The notes under the pieces were generated by a model that did not search any database, was not told the DNA's origin, and saw only the letters and a list, made by a program, of their open reading frames with translations. Made by a program: the position numbers and the translations under genes. Below, piece by piece: positions 7,580-13,780 of a stretch of DNA of 64,000 nucleotides. The stretch is from positions 1,364,001 to 1,428,000 of the forward strand of contig NC_013853.1 in the NCBI RefSeq assembly GCF_000027165.1, written 5' to 3'. The stretch comes from Streptococcus mitis B6. Its GTDB lineage: Bacteria > Bacillota > Bacilli > Lactobacillales > Streptococcaceae. Numbering within the stretch: position 1 is the first letter of the stretch; the number at the start of each line of letters is the position of its first letter.

Positions 7580-8662
7580 ATGGAAAATACAATAGAATTA
7601 AAAGAAATTATAGAAAATATAAAAAAAGAAATCCCTGTTTTAGATTCTTCTAGTGATTATTGGCTAGTGCGTGCTAACTCTGGAGAATATTATACGGATT
7701 TTAATCTAAATGGCTATATAGGTATTGGATGGAATGAGATTACCCTTGAAGATATTAGACGAGCAGATAATAACTCCAATATATTAAAAGAAATTTTAAA
7801 AGAAAAACTAACATTTCAAGATGACTTAGAACCATCTGAAAACAAATATGGTATCACTGCAGGCCAACTGCTTCGCTTTGTAAATAACATTAAGAAAAAC
7901 GATATAGTTGTTGTCCCATCTGAAGGATCTGAACGATTTTTAGTTGGTAAAGTTACTGGACCACTTTACGAACTCGATCAATATGAGCTTGAACAATACA
8001 AAAGTGAAGAGTTGACGCATAGTCGATCTGACTTTGCAAAAAGGTGGAAAGTACATTGGTTAGGATGGTTTAATCGTTCCGATGCAGACAGCGCATTGTA
8101 TAAAATGATTTATTCTCATGCAACACTATCAAATATAAATGATTATAAACCGTTCATTAACCGCGCACTTTTCCCTTGCTATATTGAAGACGAAAAACTA
8201 TATATTAGCTACCATGTAACAGAAGAAAAAGATATTCAAGGGGTTTATTTGGGTCAATTTGTTTATCAATATTCTCTATTAACAAGGTTGCTTTTCCCTG
8301 AAACACGAGTAGATTCAAAAATAAATGTACAGTCCGAGGGTATTATAGAACTTATTACGCATACTGTAAACTATGGACTTATAATTTCAATGATACTTGG
8401 TGGAGCAATTGTTCTGACAAGTGGGGGGAAACTAAAGGTTATGGGATTAGAACTTGAAGTCCCAGGATTAATAAATACGTATCAAGACTATCAAAAAAAC
8501 AAACTCGACCGGATTAAGCAAGCAAAAGAACTAGCTGATGAACTCGGTGTACCAATATCTGAATTAGGAATTCGTATTCCGAGAAAACTAACAGCTGCTA
8601 TAGAAAACAAAACAGTTGTACAACAGGCTACTAGTAATCCACCAGGTAAGTTTGAGGAATAA
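7580..8662 (+). CDS. Hypothetical protein with EVE/PUA-like N-terminal domain and a hydrophobic segment
   Basis: ATG at 7580 preceded by GAGGT gives 360 residues. Residues about 25-165 (YWLVRANSGEYYTDF, GYIGIGWNE, GQLLRFVNNIKKNDIVVVP, RWKVHWLG) follow the pattern of the PUA/EVE-like modules found at the N-terminus of modification-sensing restriction proteins; this is pattern recognition, not a search result. Residues about 264-280 (YGLIISMILGGAIVLT) form one hydrophobic segment, followed by a charged tail. It starts 13 bp after the repressor and probably shares its promoter. A lysogenic-conversion or phage-exclusion gene is the best guess; the function is not known. Confidence 0.6.
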   Translation: MENTIELKEIIENIKKEIPVLDSSSDYWLVRANSGEYYTDFNLNGYIGIGWNEITLEDIRRADNNSNILKEILKEKLTFQDDLEPSENKYGITAGQLLRFVNNIKKNDIVVVPSEGSERFLVGKVTGPLYELDQYELEQYKSEELTHSRSDFAKRWKVHWLGWFNRSDADSALYKMIYSHATLSNINDYKPFINRALFPCYIEDEKLYISYHVTEEKDIQGVYLGQFVYQYSLLTRLLFPETRVDSKINVQSEGIIELITHTVNYGLIISMILGGAIVLTSGGKLKVMGLELEVPGLINTYQDYQKNKLDRIKQAKELADELGVPISELGIRIPRKLTAAIENKTVVQQATSNPPGKFEE

Positions 8663-8685
8663 AAAAAGTCTAACATCAGTTAGAC
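8661..8685 (-). terminator. Terminator shared by two convergent genes
   Basis: A perfect 8-bp stem AGTCTAAC/GTTAGACT with a 4-nt loop. On the reverse strand it is followed at once by a T-run, so it terminates the leftward small gene. On the plus strand the T-run is 12 nt away. The leftward stop codon lies inside the stem. Confidence 0.65.
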
Positions 8686-8849
8686 TCGAAAGAAATAATT
8701 TTTTTTAATAAAAATGTGACAAGTGTAGTTATCGCTATTGAAAGATAGCTATTTGTGATGTAAATCGTAGTTATTGAGAAAAAAATCTTGAAAATTAAGA
8801 GAAATATAAATGTCGATACAATAAAATTTTTTAACTCTTTTTTTAACAT
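8679..8849 (-). CDS. Small membrane protein, 56 residues
   Basis: ATG at 8847-8849 with GAGAGGAG upstream encodes MLKKELKNFIVSTFIFLLIF and a second hydrophobic stretch (SYLSIAITTLVTFLL), ending in KKNYFFRV. Two membrane helices are predicted. A TATAAT -10 lies about 30 bp upstream, and a 27-bp palindrome covers the -35 region. It is convergent with the EVE-like gene and divergent from the type III toxin-antitoxin locus. Function unknown; size and basic N-terminus resemble small membrane toxins or holin-like proteins, but that is speculation. Confidence 0.5.
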
Positions 8850-8900
8850 ATTTTTTTCTCCTCTCTCTTTTTAAATAATTATAACATAAACAAGTAAAAA

Positions 8901-8927
8901 CAACTGTTTCCAAAATGGAAATAGTTG
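8901..8927. repeat. 27-bp palindrome, left copy
   Basis: Arms CAACTGTTTCC and GGAAATAGTTG around a 5-nt centre. A near-identical palindrome lies at 9681-9707. This copy overlaps the -35 region of the leftward 56-residue gene and sits 30 bp upstream of the antitoxin promoter, so it is either an operator or the edge of a mobile module. Confidence 0.6.
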
Positions 8928-8957
8928 ACAATAATAAAAATAAATTTAACAAAAAAC

Positions 8958-8986
8958 TTGACAAAAAGTTAAAAAAGCAGTACACT
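8958..8986 (+). promoter_or_regulatory. Promoter of the type III toxin-antitoxin locus
   Basis: Consensus TTGACA (8958-8963), 17-bp spacer, TACACT (8981-8986). It would start transcription near 8993, just before the first antitoxin repeat. Confidence 0.75.
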
Positions 8987-8992
8987 GATAAT

Positions 8993-9070
8993 GTCAAAAG
9001 CCTTGTTCGTCAAGGATACGATATTTACTTATAAAGCCTTGTTCGTCAAGGACAAAACGGTCTGGTGTAC
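8993..9070 (+). ncRNA. Type III antitoxin RNA (CptI/ToxI-like), two tandem repeats
   Basis: A 20-nt sequence is exactly repeated at 8997-9016 and 9033-9052, a period of 36 nt. Each copy contains a hairpin CCTTG-TTCGT-CAAGG. The array lies between a strong promoter and a terminator hairpin, upstream of a MazF-fold-like toxin gene: the defining layout of type III systems, where repeat RNA units are cut out by the toxin and inhibit it. Two short repeats fit the CptIN-type arrangement better than the longer ToxI arrays. Assignment is from architecture. Confidence 0.7.
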
Positions 9071-9095
9071 TTCTAATAGGTACACCTGATTTTAT
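9064..9095 (+). terminator. Leaky terminator between antitoxin RNA and toxin gene
   Basis: A 7-bp stem GGTGTAC/GTACACC (9064-9070, 9080-9086) followed by a T-rich stretch, 25 bp before the toxin start. In type III systems such a terminator sets the excess of antitoxin RNA over toxin mRNA. Confidence 0.65.
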
Positions 9096-9110
9096 TATCT
9101 GGAGCATTAT

Positions 9111-9544
9111 ATGAAATTTCAACAAGGCGAAGTTTATCTAATCAACTTCCCACAAAAAAGTGGGAATGAATTTTACGGAAAACACTACGCTATCATCTTA
9201 ACACCTCCTGACAAAGCTGATGGGACACTCCTAGTAGCACCTTTAACTGGTAAAAATCAGGAAAGAAATATCGTGGTGGTATCACGATTGAAAATAGTAA
9301 ATATCAAAACACTCCTTCCAAGCCAAAAGCTTATGCTTATATCCGAAAAATCCAAGAAATAGACAAACGGAAAATCGTCTATAAAACAAAGAAAAAGACT
9401 GATAGCGATGGACAAGTAATGATAGATTCAGAGGGAAAAGAGTTATATGATAAAGTTTATAGACCAGCTTACAAGCTAGATACAAACGACCATAAAAAAC
9501 TACTAGACAAGATAAAAGAAGTTCTTGGACTAGATTTATATTAA
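9111..9544 (+). pseudogene. Type III toxin (CptN/ToxN-like endoribonuclease), frameshifted
   Basis: The first frame starts MKFQQGEVYLINFPQKSGNE and contains GKHYAIILTPPDKADGTLLVAPLTGKNQ, the MazF/PemK-like fold of type III toxins, then leaves frame near 9262-9268. The -1 frame (relative) continues KYRGGITIENSKYQNTPSKP, KAYAYIRKIQEIDKRKIVYK and ends with KEVLGLDLY at 9544. Restoring one base in the A-rich run gives one 144-residue protein, the normal size for this family. As it stands a truncated 83-residue product is expected, so the toxin is probably inactive. A sequencing error or phase variation at the A-run cannot be excluded. Confidence 0.72.
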
Positions 9545-9552
9545 ATAAAAAA

Positions 9553-9581
9553 TTGACTTTTTTTAAAATTAGGGTTAGAAT
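9553..9581 (+). promoter_or_regulatory. Promoter of a candidate small RNA
   Basis: TTGACT (9553-9558), 17-bp spacer, TAGAAT (9576-9581), directly after the toxin gene. Confidence 0.6.
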
Positions 9582-9587
9582 TAAATC

Positions 9588-9676
9588 ATAAAGTCGCTTG
9601 ACGACAAAATAGATGATACTGTCCCAAGAGGACATCTCTAGCCCTACTCTTATGAGGTGGGCTTTTAATTTTTTAT
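9588..9676 (+). ncRNA. Candidate small RNA, about 90 nt, unassigned
   Basis: It lies between a promoter with 17-bp spacing and an intrinsic terminator. Three hairpins can be drawn: GTCG/CGAC (9593-9605), TGTCC/GGACA (9620-9634, extendable by AGATG/CATCT), and the terminator AGCCC-CTC/GAG-GGGCT (9640-9663) with a T-rich tail. No open frame with a ribosome binding site is present. I do not recognise the family; it sits in the lysogeny module beside the toxin-antitoxin locus. Confidence 0.5.
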
Positions 9677-9680
9677 TTAA

Positions 9681-9707
9681 CAACTATTCCCATTTTGGAA
9701 ATAGTTG
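9681..9707. repeat. 27-bp palindrome, right copy
   Basis: Arms CAACTATTCC and GGAAATAGTTG. It shares the whole right arm and most of the left arm with the palindrome at 8901-8927. The two copies bracket the toxin-antitoxin and small-RNA units exactly. It also lies upstream of the membrane protein gene at 9773. Confidence 0.6.
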
Positions 9708-9772
9708 CGTAAAACGGAAATAAAAAAATGTGCAATAACTGAACCACATTAAAAGCTGGGAGAGGTTTCATT

Positions 9773-10369
9773 ATGAATGAAGAACGCAAAGTTTTAGGTA
9801 TTTTGGCTATTATTTTTGGAGCAATTGCTCTATTTGGGTCTTGGATGCCTATTATTAACAATCTATCTTTTGTTATTGCTATCTTAGCGCTTATATTAGG
9901 CTTGATAGGTCTAGCTATCAACAGAAAAAGACCAAAAATGTTGGCTATCATTGGTACAGTTTTAGCAGTTGTGTCAATGGTTATTGTTATCGCTACGCAA
10001 TTGATGTATGCCCGTGCTTTGAATAACGCTGCTAAAAACGTTGAAGAAACTGTCAGCTCAGTAAGTTCTTCTATCGAATCATCACAAAAAGAAGAGGATG
10101 CTAAATTTAACTGGACAAAAGAACAGTTTGACGCTCTTCAGATGGGTGACATCACGAATTATGGAGCTGGTGGAACTAACTACGATGATATTGTTAGTGT
10201 TCATGGAGAACCAAATAGTATAAACACTACTACTGTCAATGATCACGAAAGCAGAACAGTTTCATATTCTTCAGCAGGGACAAAAATCCGAAGCGTTACT
10301 TTGACATTTAGCAAACAAGAAAATGGTGCTTATTTATTGACTGCTAAAGTCGGCATCGGATTGGAATAA
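9773..10369 (+). CDS. Prophage-associated membrane protein with DUF3862-like C-terminus
   Basis: 198 residues, starting MNEERKVLGILAIIFGAIAL after a GGGAGAGG site. Three hydrophobic segments (about 7-25, 29-48, 58-77) form the N-terminal membrane domain. A Ser/Glu-rich linker leads to a C-terminal domain (about 115-198) containing FDALQMGDI and VSVHGEPNS. That pattern resembles DUF3862/SmpA-like modules of streptococcal small surface proteins. Such proteins are often found between repressor and integrase in streptococcal prophages. Function unknown. Confidence 0.65.
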   Translation: MNEERKVLGILAIIFGAIALFGSWMPIINNLSFVIAILALILGLIGLAINRKRPKMLAIIGTVLAVVSMVIVIATQLMYARALNNAAKNVEETVSSVSSSIESSQKEEDAKFNWTKEQFDALQMGDITNYGAGGTNYDDIVSVHGEPNSINTTTVNDHESRTVSYSSAGTKIRSVTLTFSKQENGAYLLTAKVGIGLE

Positions 10370-10390
10370 ATTTATTTTCATGATAGAATT

Positions 10391-10526
10391 AAGTTACTTA
10401 GAGGCAAGCCCTCATAATTTTAGACTTTGCACCTTAGCGTGCCAGGGAAAGTAACTTAACGGTTGCTTCCCTTTTTAAAACCAAAAAAAGTCACTTGCTG
10501 AAAGTTTGGCGACAGTAGCAAGTGAC
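10391..10526 (+). ncRNA. Candidate structured RNA upstream of the integrase
   Basis: A perfect 9-bp helix AAGTTACTT (10391-10399)/AAGTAACTT (10449-10457) encloses two small hairpins (GAGG/CCTC and GCAC/GTGC), forming a three-way junction. It is followed by AGGGAA/TTCCCT and a T-run (10445-10476) that could act as a terminator competing with the helix. A second perfect 10-bp stem GTCACTTGCT/AGCAAGTGAC lies at 10490-10526. There is no gene in 10370-10661. The switch-like layout is inferred; the family is not recognised. Confidence 0.4.
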
Positions 10527-10661
10527 TAGACGGAGATTTTCAAAGACAATTTCTACTAGCAGGCAAGCAATTAGAAAAGGTTTTGAATATCTATATAAAA
10601 AACGACCATTAAAAAGGTAGTTTTCTTGTACCCATTTTATCAAGAAATGAGGTGAAAATCA

Positions 10662-11744
10662 ATGGAAATTAGATCTTATAAAAAGAAAAACGGAGAAACA
10701 GCTTATATGTTTCGTGCGTATATCGGTAAAGTGAACGGATATAGTCAATATGCTACCCGCCATGGTTTTGCTACAAAAGCTAAAGCAAGAGCAGCACTGC
10801 TTCAACTTCAGGATGATATTGAGAGTGGCGAGCAAACTAAGAAAGAAATAACGGTTGAGGAAATTTCTAAAAAATGGCTTAATGATTATTCTGAGACAGT
10901 ACAAGAGAGCACTTATATCAAGACCTCTAGGAATTTTAAGAATCACATCTATCCAGCTTTCGGCAATAGGAAAATAGCTAGTATCACTCCTCTTCAAATG
11001 CAAGAGCAGGCCAATGAATGGTCTAGAAAATTAGTCTATGGTCGTAAGTTAAAGGGTTTGATGAATAATGTTTTCAAATATGCAATCCGACATGGATACA
11101 TAGAAATCAATCCAGTTGATAGCGTGATTACCTCAACAAGAAAGAAATCTGATATCAAAAGCGACTTTTACAACAAAAACGAACTTCAAAAGTTTTTGAA
11201 ACTTGTTGCTAAAACAAAGGATCTAGATAAGATAACTCTATTTCGCCTTCTAGCCTTCACAGGGGCTCGGAAAGGTGAGATTTTAGCTCTCGAATGGAGT
11301 GACTGAAATGATAATACTCTGGACATAAACAAGGCCATTACAAGAGGTTTTGCAGGCGAAGAGATAGGAAACACAAAAACGGTCAGCAGCAATCGACTAA
11401 TCAGTCTAGACAAAAAGACAAAAAGTATTTTGAAAAAATGGAGAAAGCAAAATACAGATACCAAATACATTTTTGAGAATGAGTTTAAAAAGCCAATTCC
11501 AAGTACATTGTCCAGAAAGTGGCTTATCAAAATTGTGGAAGGTAGCGACCTGCGTCCGATTAAAATCCACGGCTTCAGACATACACATGCCAGCCTTTGT
11601 TTTGATGCTGGTATGACTTTGAAGCAAGTCCAACATCGCTTAGGACATTCTGACTTGAAGACGACCATGAACGTTTATACACACATAACTAAGCAAGCAA
11701 AAGACGACATCGGAGAACGATTTGCGAAGTATATTAATTTTTAA
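10662..11744 (+). pseudogene. Tyrosine-recombinase integrase with an in-frame stop
   Basis: A phage/ICE integrase of about 360 codons starting MEIRSYKKKNGETAYMFRAY. The N-terminal part is an AP2-like arm-binding domain (about 1-50), followed by the SAM-like core-binding domain. The catalytic domain has Arg in TGARKGEILAL, then HGFRHTHAS, LGHSDLKTT and the nucleophile Tyr in NVYTHI. A TGA at 11304-11306 after LEWSD splits the gene within the catalytic domain, separating the first catalytic Arg from the His-Arg-His-Tyr residues. The frame is otherwise intact on both sides, so a single nonsense mutation disabled it. Its position beside ssrA suggests insertion at the tmRNA 3' end. Confidence 0.88.
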
Positions 11745-11749
11745 ACACG

Positions 11750-11780
11750 ACAGACCTTCTTCAAAAAGAGGGTCTGTTTT
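11750..11780 (+). terminator. Integrase terminator
   Basis: Stem ACAGACC/GGTCTGT (11750-11756, 11771-11777) followed by TTT, a few bases after the integrase stop. Confidence 0.65.
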
Positions 11781-11800
11781 AGGGTCTGCCTTTTTCGCAA

Positions 11801-11890
11801 AAGAATACCAAGGAATACCAAACTCAAAAATAAAAACGTTGATTTAACAACGTTTTACCAAGGAATGCAAAAGAATGCAAAGGAATAATG
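11801..11890 (+). repeat. Probable attachment region with arm-type repeats
   Basis: Short direct repeats of the type AAGAATACC/AGGAATACC (11801-11820) and AGGAATGCA/AAGAATGCA (11861-11886) flank a dyad AAAACGTTG/CAACGTTTT (11833-11855). The right edge is the 3' end of ssrA. The arrangement resembles integrase arm sites around an att core; it is inferred from sequence only. Confidence 0.45.
11832..11846 (+). repeat. 15-bp direct repeat, right copy
   Basis: An exact match to 4741-4755, at the other edge of the island. It is the left arm of a small dyad. Confidence 0.4.
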
Positions 11891-12233
11891 GAGCCGGTGG
11901 GAGTCGAACCCACGTCCAAACACCTGCCAACATATTTGTCTACAACCATAGGTTATGTATTAATTTAACAGTCCCTCGACACATAACTCAAGCCTAGAAA
12001 CTGCGAGTCTATCAATCTCTTATCAAGCCGCTAGACAAGACTTGATCGTATCTCGCTAATAATAAGACCTGTCATTGAACACGAGCAATCCAAATCGGGT
12101 CACGCCTGCTGGTTTTTAGGCAGCTAGAGCGTAAGAAGTGTTATTTTTTGCAGTTATATTTAACTGAGCGTTTACGTCGCCACACGAGTCGCAAAATATG
12201 CCTCATAATGCCTGTCGAATCCGTAACGACCCC
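11889..12233 (-). ncRNA. ssrA: tmRNA (ssrA)
   Basis: The reverse strand begins GGGGTCGTTACGGATTCGAC and ends with the tRNA-like T-arm GGTTCGACTCCC and an encoded CCA at 11889. The tag reading frame encodes AKNNTSYALAA followed by TAA (complement of about 12115-12150), the streptococcal tag. Length is 345 nt. It rescues stalled ribosomes with SmpB. The 3' end borders the integrase remnant, a common phage attachment site. Confidence 0.97.
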
Positions 12234-12249
12234 AAAAGACAGTAAAACC

Positions 12250-12278
12250 ATTATACCTTATCTAACACAAAAATGCAA
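12250..12278 (-). promoter_or_regulatory. ssrA promoter
   Basis: Reverse-strand TTGCAT (12273-12278), 17-bp spacer, TATAAT (12250-12255). Confidence 0.7.
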
Positions 12279-12294
12279 AAAGGAAATCAACTAA

Positions 12295-12930
12295 CTAGAA
12301 AAGATAGTCTTTCAAAGCTTTGGTCAAAACCTGATAACCAGTAACACTGAGATGCAGTCCATCAGTTGTATAATCTTTTTTGAGTTGACCTGCTTGGTCT
12401 GTCAAACTATCAAAAACTGGCACAAATTCTACCTGCATATAGGCAGAAGCAAGCTCTTGATAGGCTTGATTCCATTTCTGAATTTTTTCATTCGTGCGGA
12501 TATAGACTGTCTGCTTGTACTCATCTCCCTCATTGACTGGCAAAATAGAAAGCAATTTTATCTCTGTCAGTGGATAATCGCGAGCAATGGATTGAATGAT
12601 AGCTTCAAGATTATTGAGAGCCTCATTCACAGGTACATCTTTTCCGATATCATTTGTCCCAATCAGAAGGACAATTTTATCTACCTCTCCACCGTAAAGA
12701 TGCGCATCTAGATTCTCTAGTAAAAGCCCTGTTTTATAACCTCGAATACCTCGATTGACAATCGTCTTTGAAGTTCCAAATAACTCCTGCAAAGGGTAAT
12801 ACTCAACAATGGAATCGCCAATAAAGAGAATATCTGACTCTAGAACAGAAACCTGATTTAAGTGACGATACTTGGTTTGGATTTTTTCTTGTTCCTTTAG
12901 TAACCAATTTTCTAATAACTGTACTGCCAC
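12295..12930 (-). CDS. SGNH/GDSL-family esterase
   Basis: 211 residues with the SGNH blocks: FIGDSIVEY (nucleophile Ser), GIRGYKT (Gly), LLIGTNDIG (Asn) and DGLHLSVTGY (Asp-His). There is no signal peptide, so it should be cytoplasmic. Homologues in streptococci are often labelled platelet-activating-factor acetylhydrolase-like; the substrate is unknown. It follows the HAD phosphatase gene by 1 bp, so the two are co-transcribed. Confidence 0.85.
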   Translation of the reverse strand: MAVQLLENWLLKEQEKIQTKYRHLNQVSVLESDILFIGDSIVEYYPLQELFGTSKTIVNRGIRGYKTGLLLENLDAHLYGGEVDKIVLLIGTNDIGKDVPVNEALNNLEAIIQSIARDYPLTEIKLLSILPVNEGDEYKQTVYIRTNEKIQKWNQAYQELASAYMQVEFVPVFDSLTDQAGQLKKDYTTDGLHLSVTGYQVLTKALKDYLF

Positions 12931-12931
12931 T

Positions 12932-13759
12932 TCATTCTCCTTTTTCTAACCAGTTTTCCAAGATTTTATAAACTCCTCCTTGGCTATTGGCTGGCGCTAG
13001 AGCAGTCGCCACAGCTTTGGCTTTATCATCAGCATTTTCCATCGCATAAGCAATTCCAGCCATTTCAAGCATTTCAACATCATTTTCACTATCGCCAAAA
13101 GCCATGATTTGTTGGGCTTTCAAGTTCCAACGTTTGAGTAATTCTTCCAAGCCCCATGCTTTATGAATTCCAGCTTGAAGGATATCAATGCAACCATAGC
13201 CACTCGATACAGCCCGAACACGGCCATCAAAGAGGTCATTGATTTCTTCCAAGACCGAATTCAAACGTTCCTCACCAACAACCATACTCATCTTGAGCAC
13301 ACCACCAAAGAGGTCAGAGGTTAATTCGTCCACAAATTGCATCCGTTGGTAGAATTTTTCAATCATTTCTGGAGTCATAAAACTTTCAAGGTCTGTAAAA
13401 ATCGTACCTTCTTTGACGAAACCACCCTTCATAGCCGTCACAACAAACTGATCCTGACACGCTCGACCCTTGAAATGAGCCAAAGCCTTATCGACAATGG
13501 CATCATCCCAAGTCTGTGCCTGAATCAATTCATTGTTTTCAAAAATACGAGCACCGTTTGCAACAACCAGAACCACTCGATCAACCAAGTGCTCCAGCAG
13601 TTGCCTCATGCGGTGAATTTCATTCCCCGTCGCGATGACAAAACGAATACCCCTTTGATCCAACTGATCTAAAATCTTTTCCAAGCGTGGAAGATCAAGC
13701 TGGCCTCTAGCATCCAGCAAGGTCCCATCCATATCTGTCGCAATTATTTTAATCGTCAT
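12932..13759 (-). CDS. Cof-type HAD-family phosphatase
   Basis: 275 residues. HAD motif I is DMDGTLLD (residues 8-15), motif II VIATGN, and motif IV MAFGDSENDVEML near residue 220; the C2 cap lies between. Cof-type enzymes dephosphorylate sugar phosphates, flavin mononucleotide or related small substrates in the cytoplasm; the specific substrate cannot be read from the sequence. It lies between the CapA-like gene (21 bp upstream) and the SGNH esterase. Confidence 0.88.
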   Translation of the reverse strand: MTIKIIATDMDGTLLDARGQLDLPRLEKILDQLDQRGIRFVIATGNEIHRMRQLLEHLVDRVVLVVANGARIFENNELIQAQTWDDAIVDKALAHFKGRACQDQFVVTAMKGGFVKEGTIFTDLESFMTPEMIEKFYQRMQFVDELTSDLFGGVLKMSMVVGEERLNSVLEEINDLFDGRVRAVSSGYGCIDILQAGIHKAWGLEELLKRWNLKAQQIMAFGDSENDVEMLEMAGIAYAMENADDKAKAVATALAPANSQGGVYKILENWLEKGE

Positions 13760-13780
13760 TTACTTCCCTCTGGATTCAAG

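Noticed and set aside
8749..8997. 82-codon hydrophobic frame on the reverse strand
   Set aside because: It lacks a ribosome binding site and covers the antitoxin promoter; the 56-residue frame within the region in another phase has the proper signals.
8997..9052. Two-repeat mini-CRISPR
   Set aside because: Only two 20-nt repeats with a 16-nt gap, hairpin-forming, promoter- and terminator-linked and followed by a toxin gene; the type III antitoxin explains it.
9282..9683. 133-codon reverse-strand frame
   Set aside because: Antisense to the toxin remnant and the small-RNA unit; no start signals.
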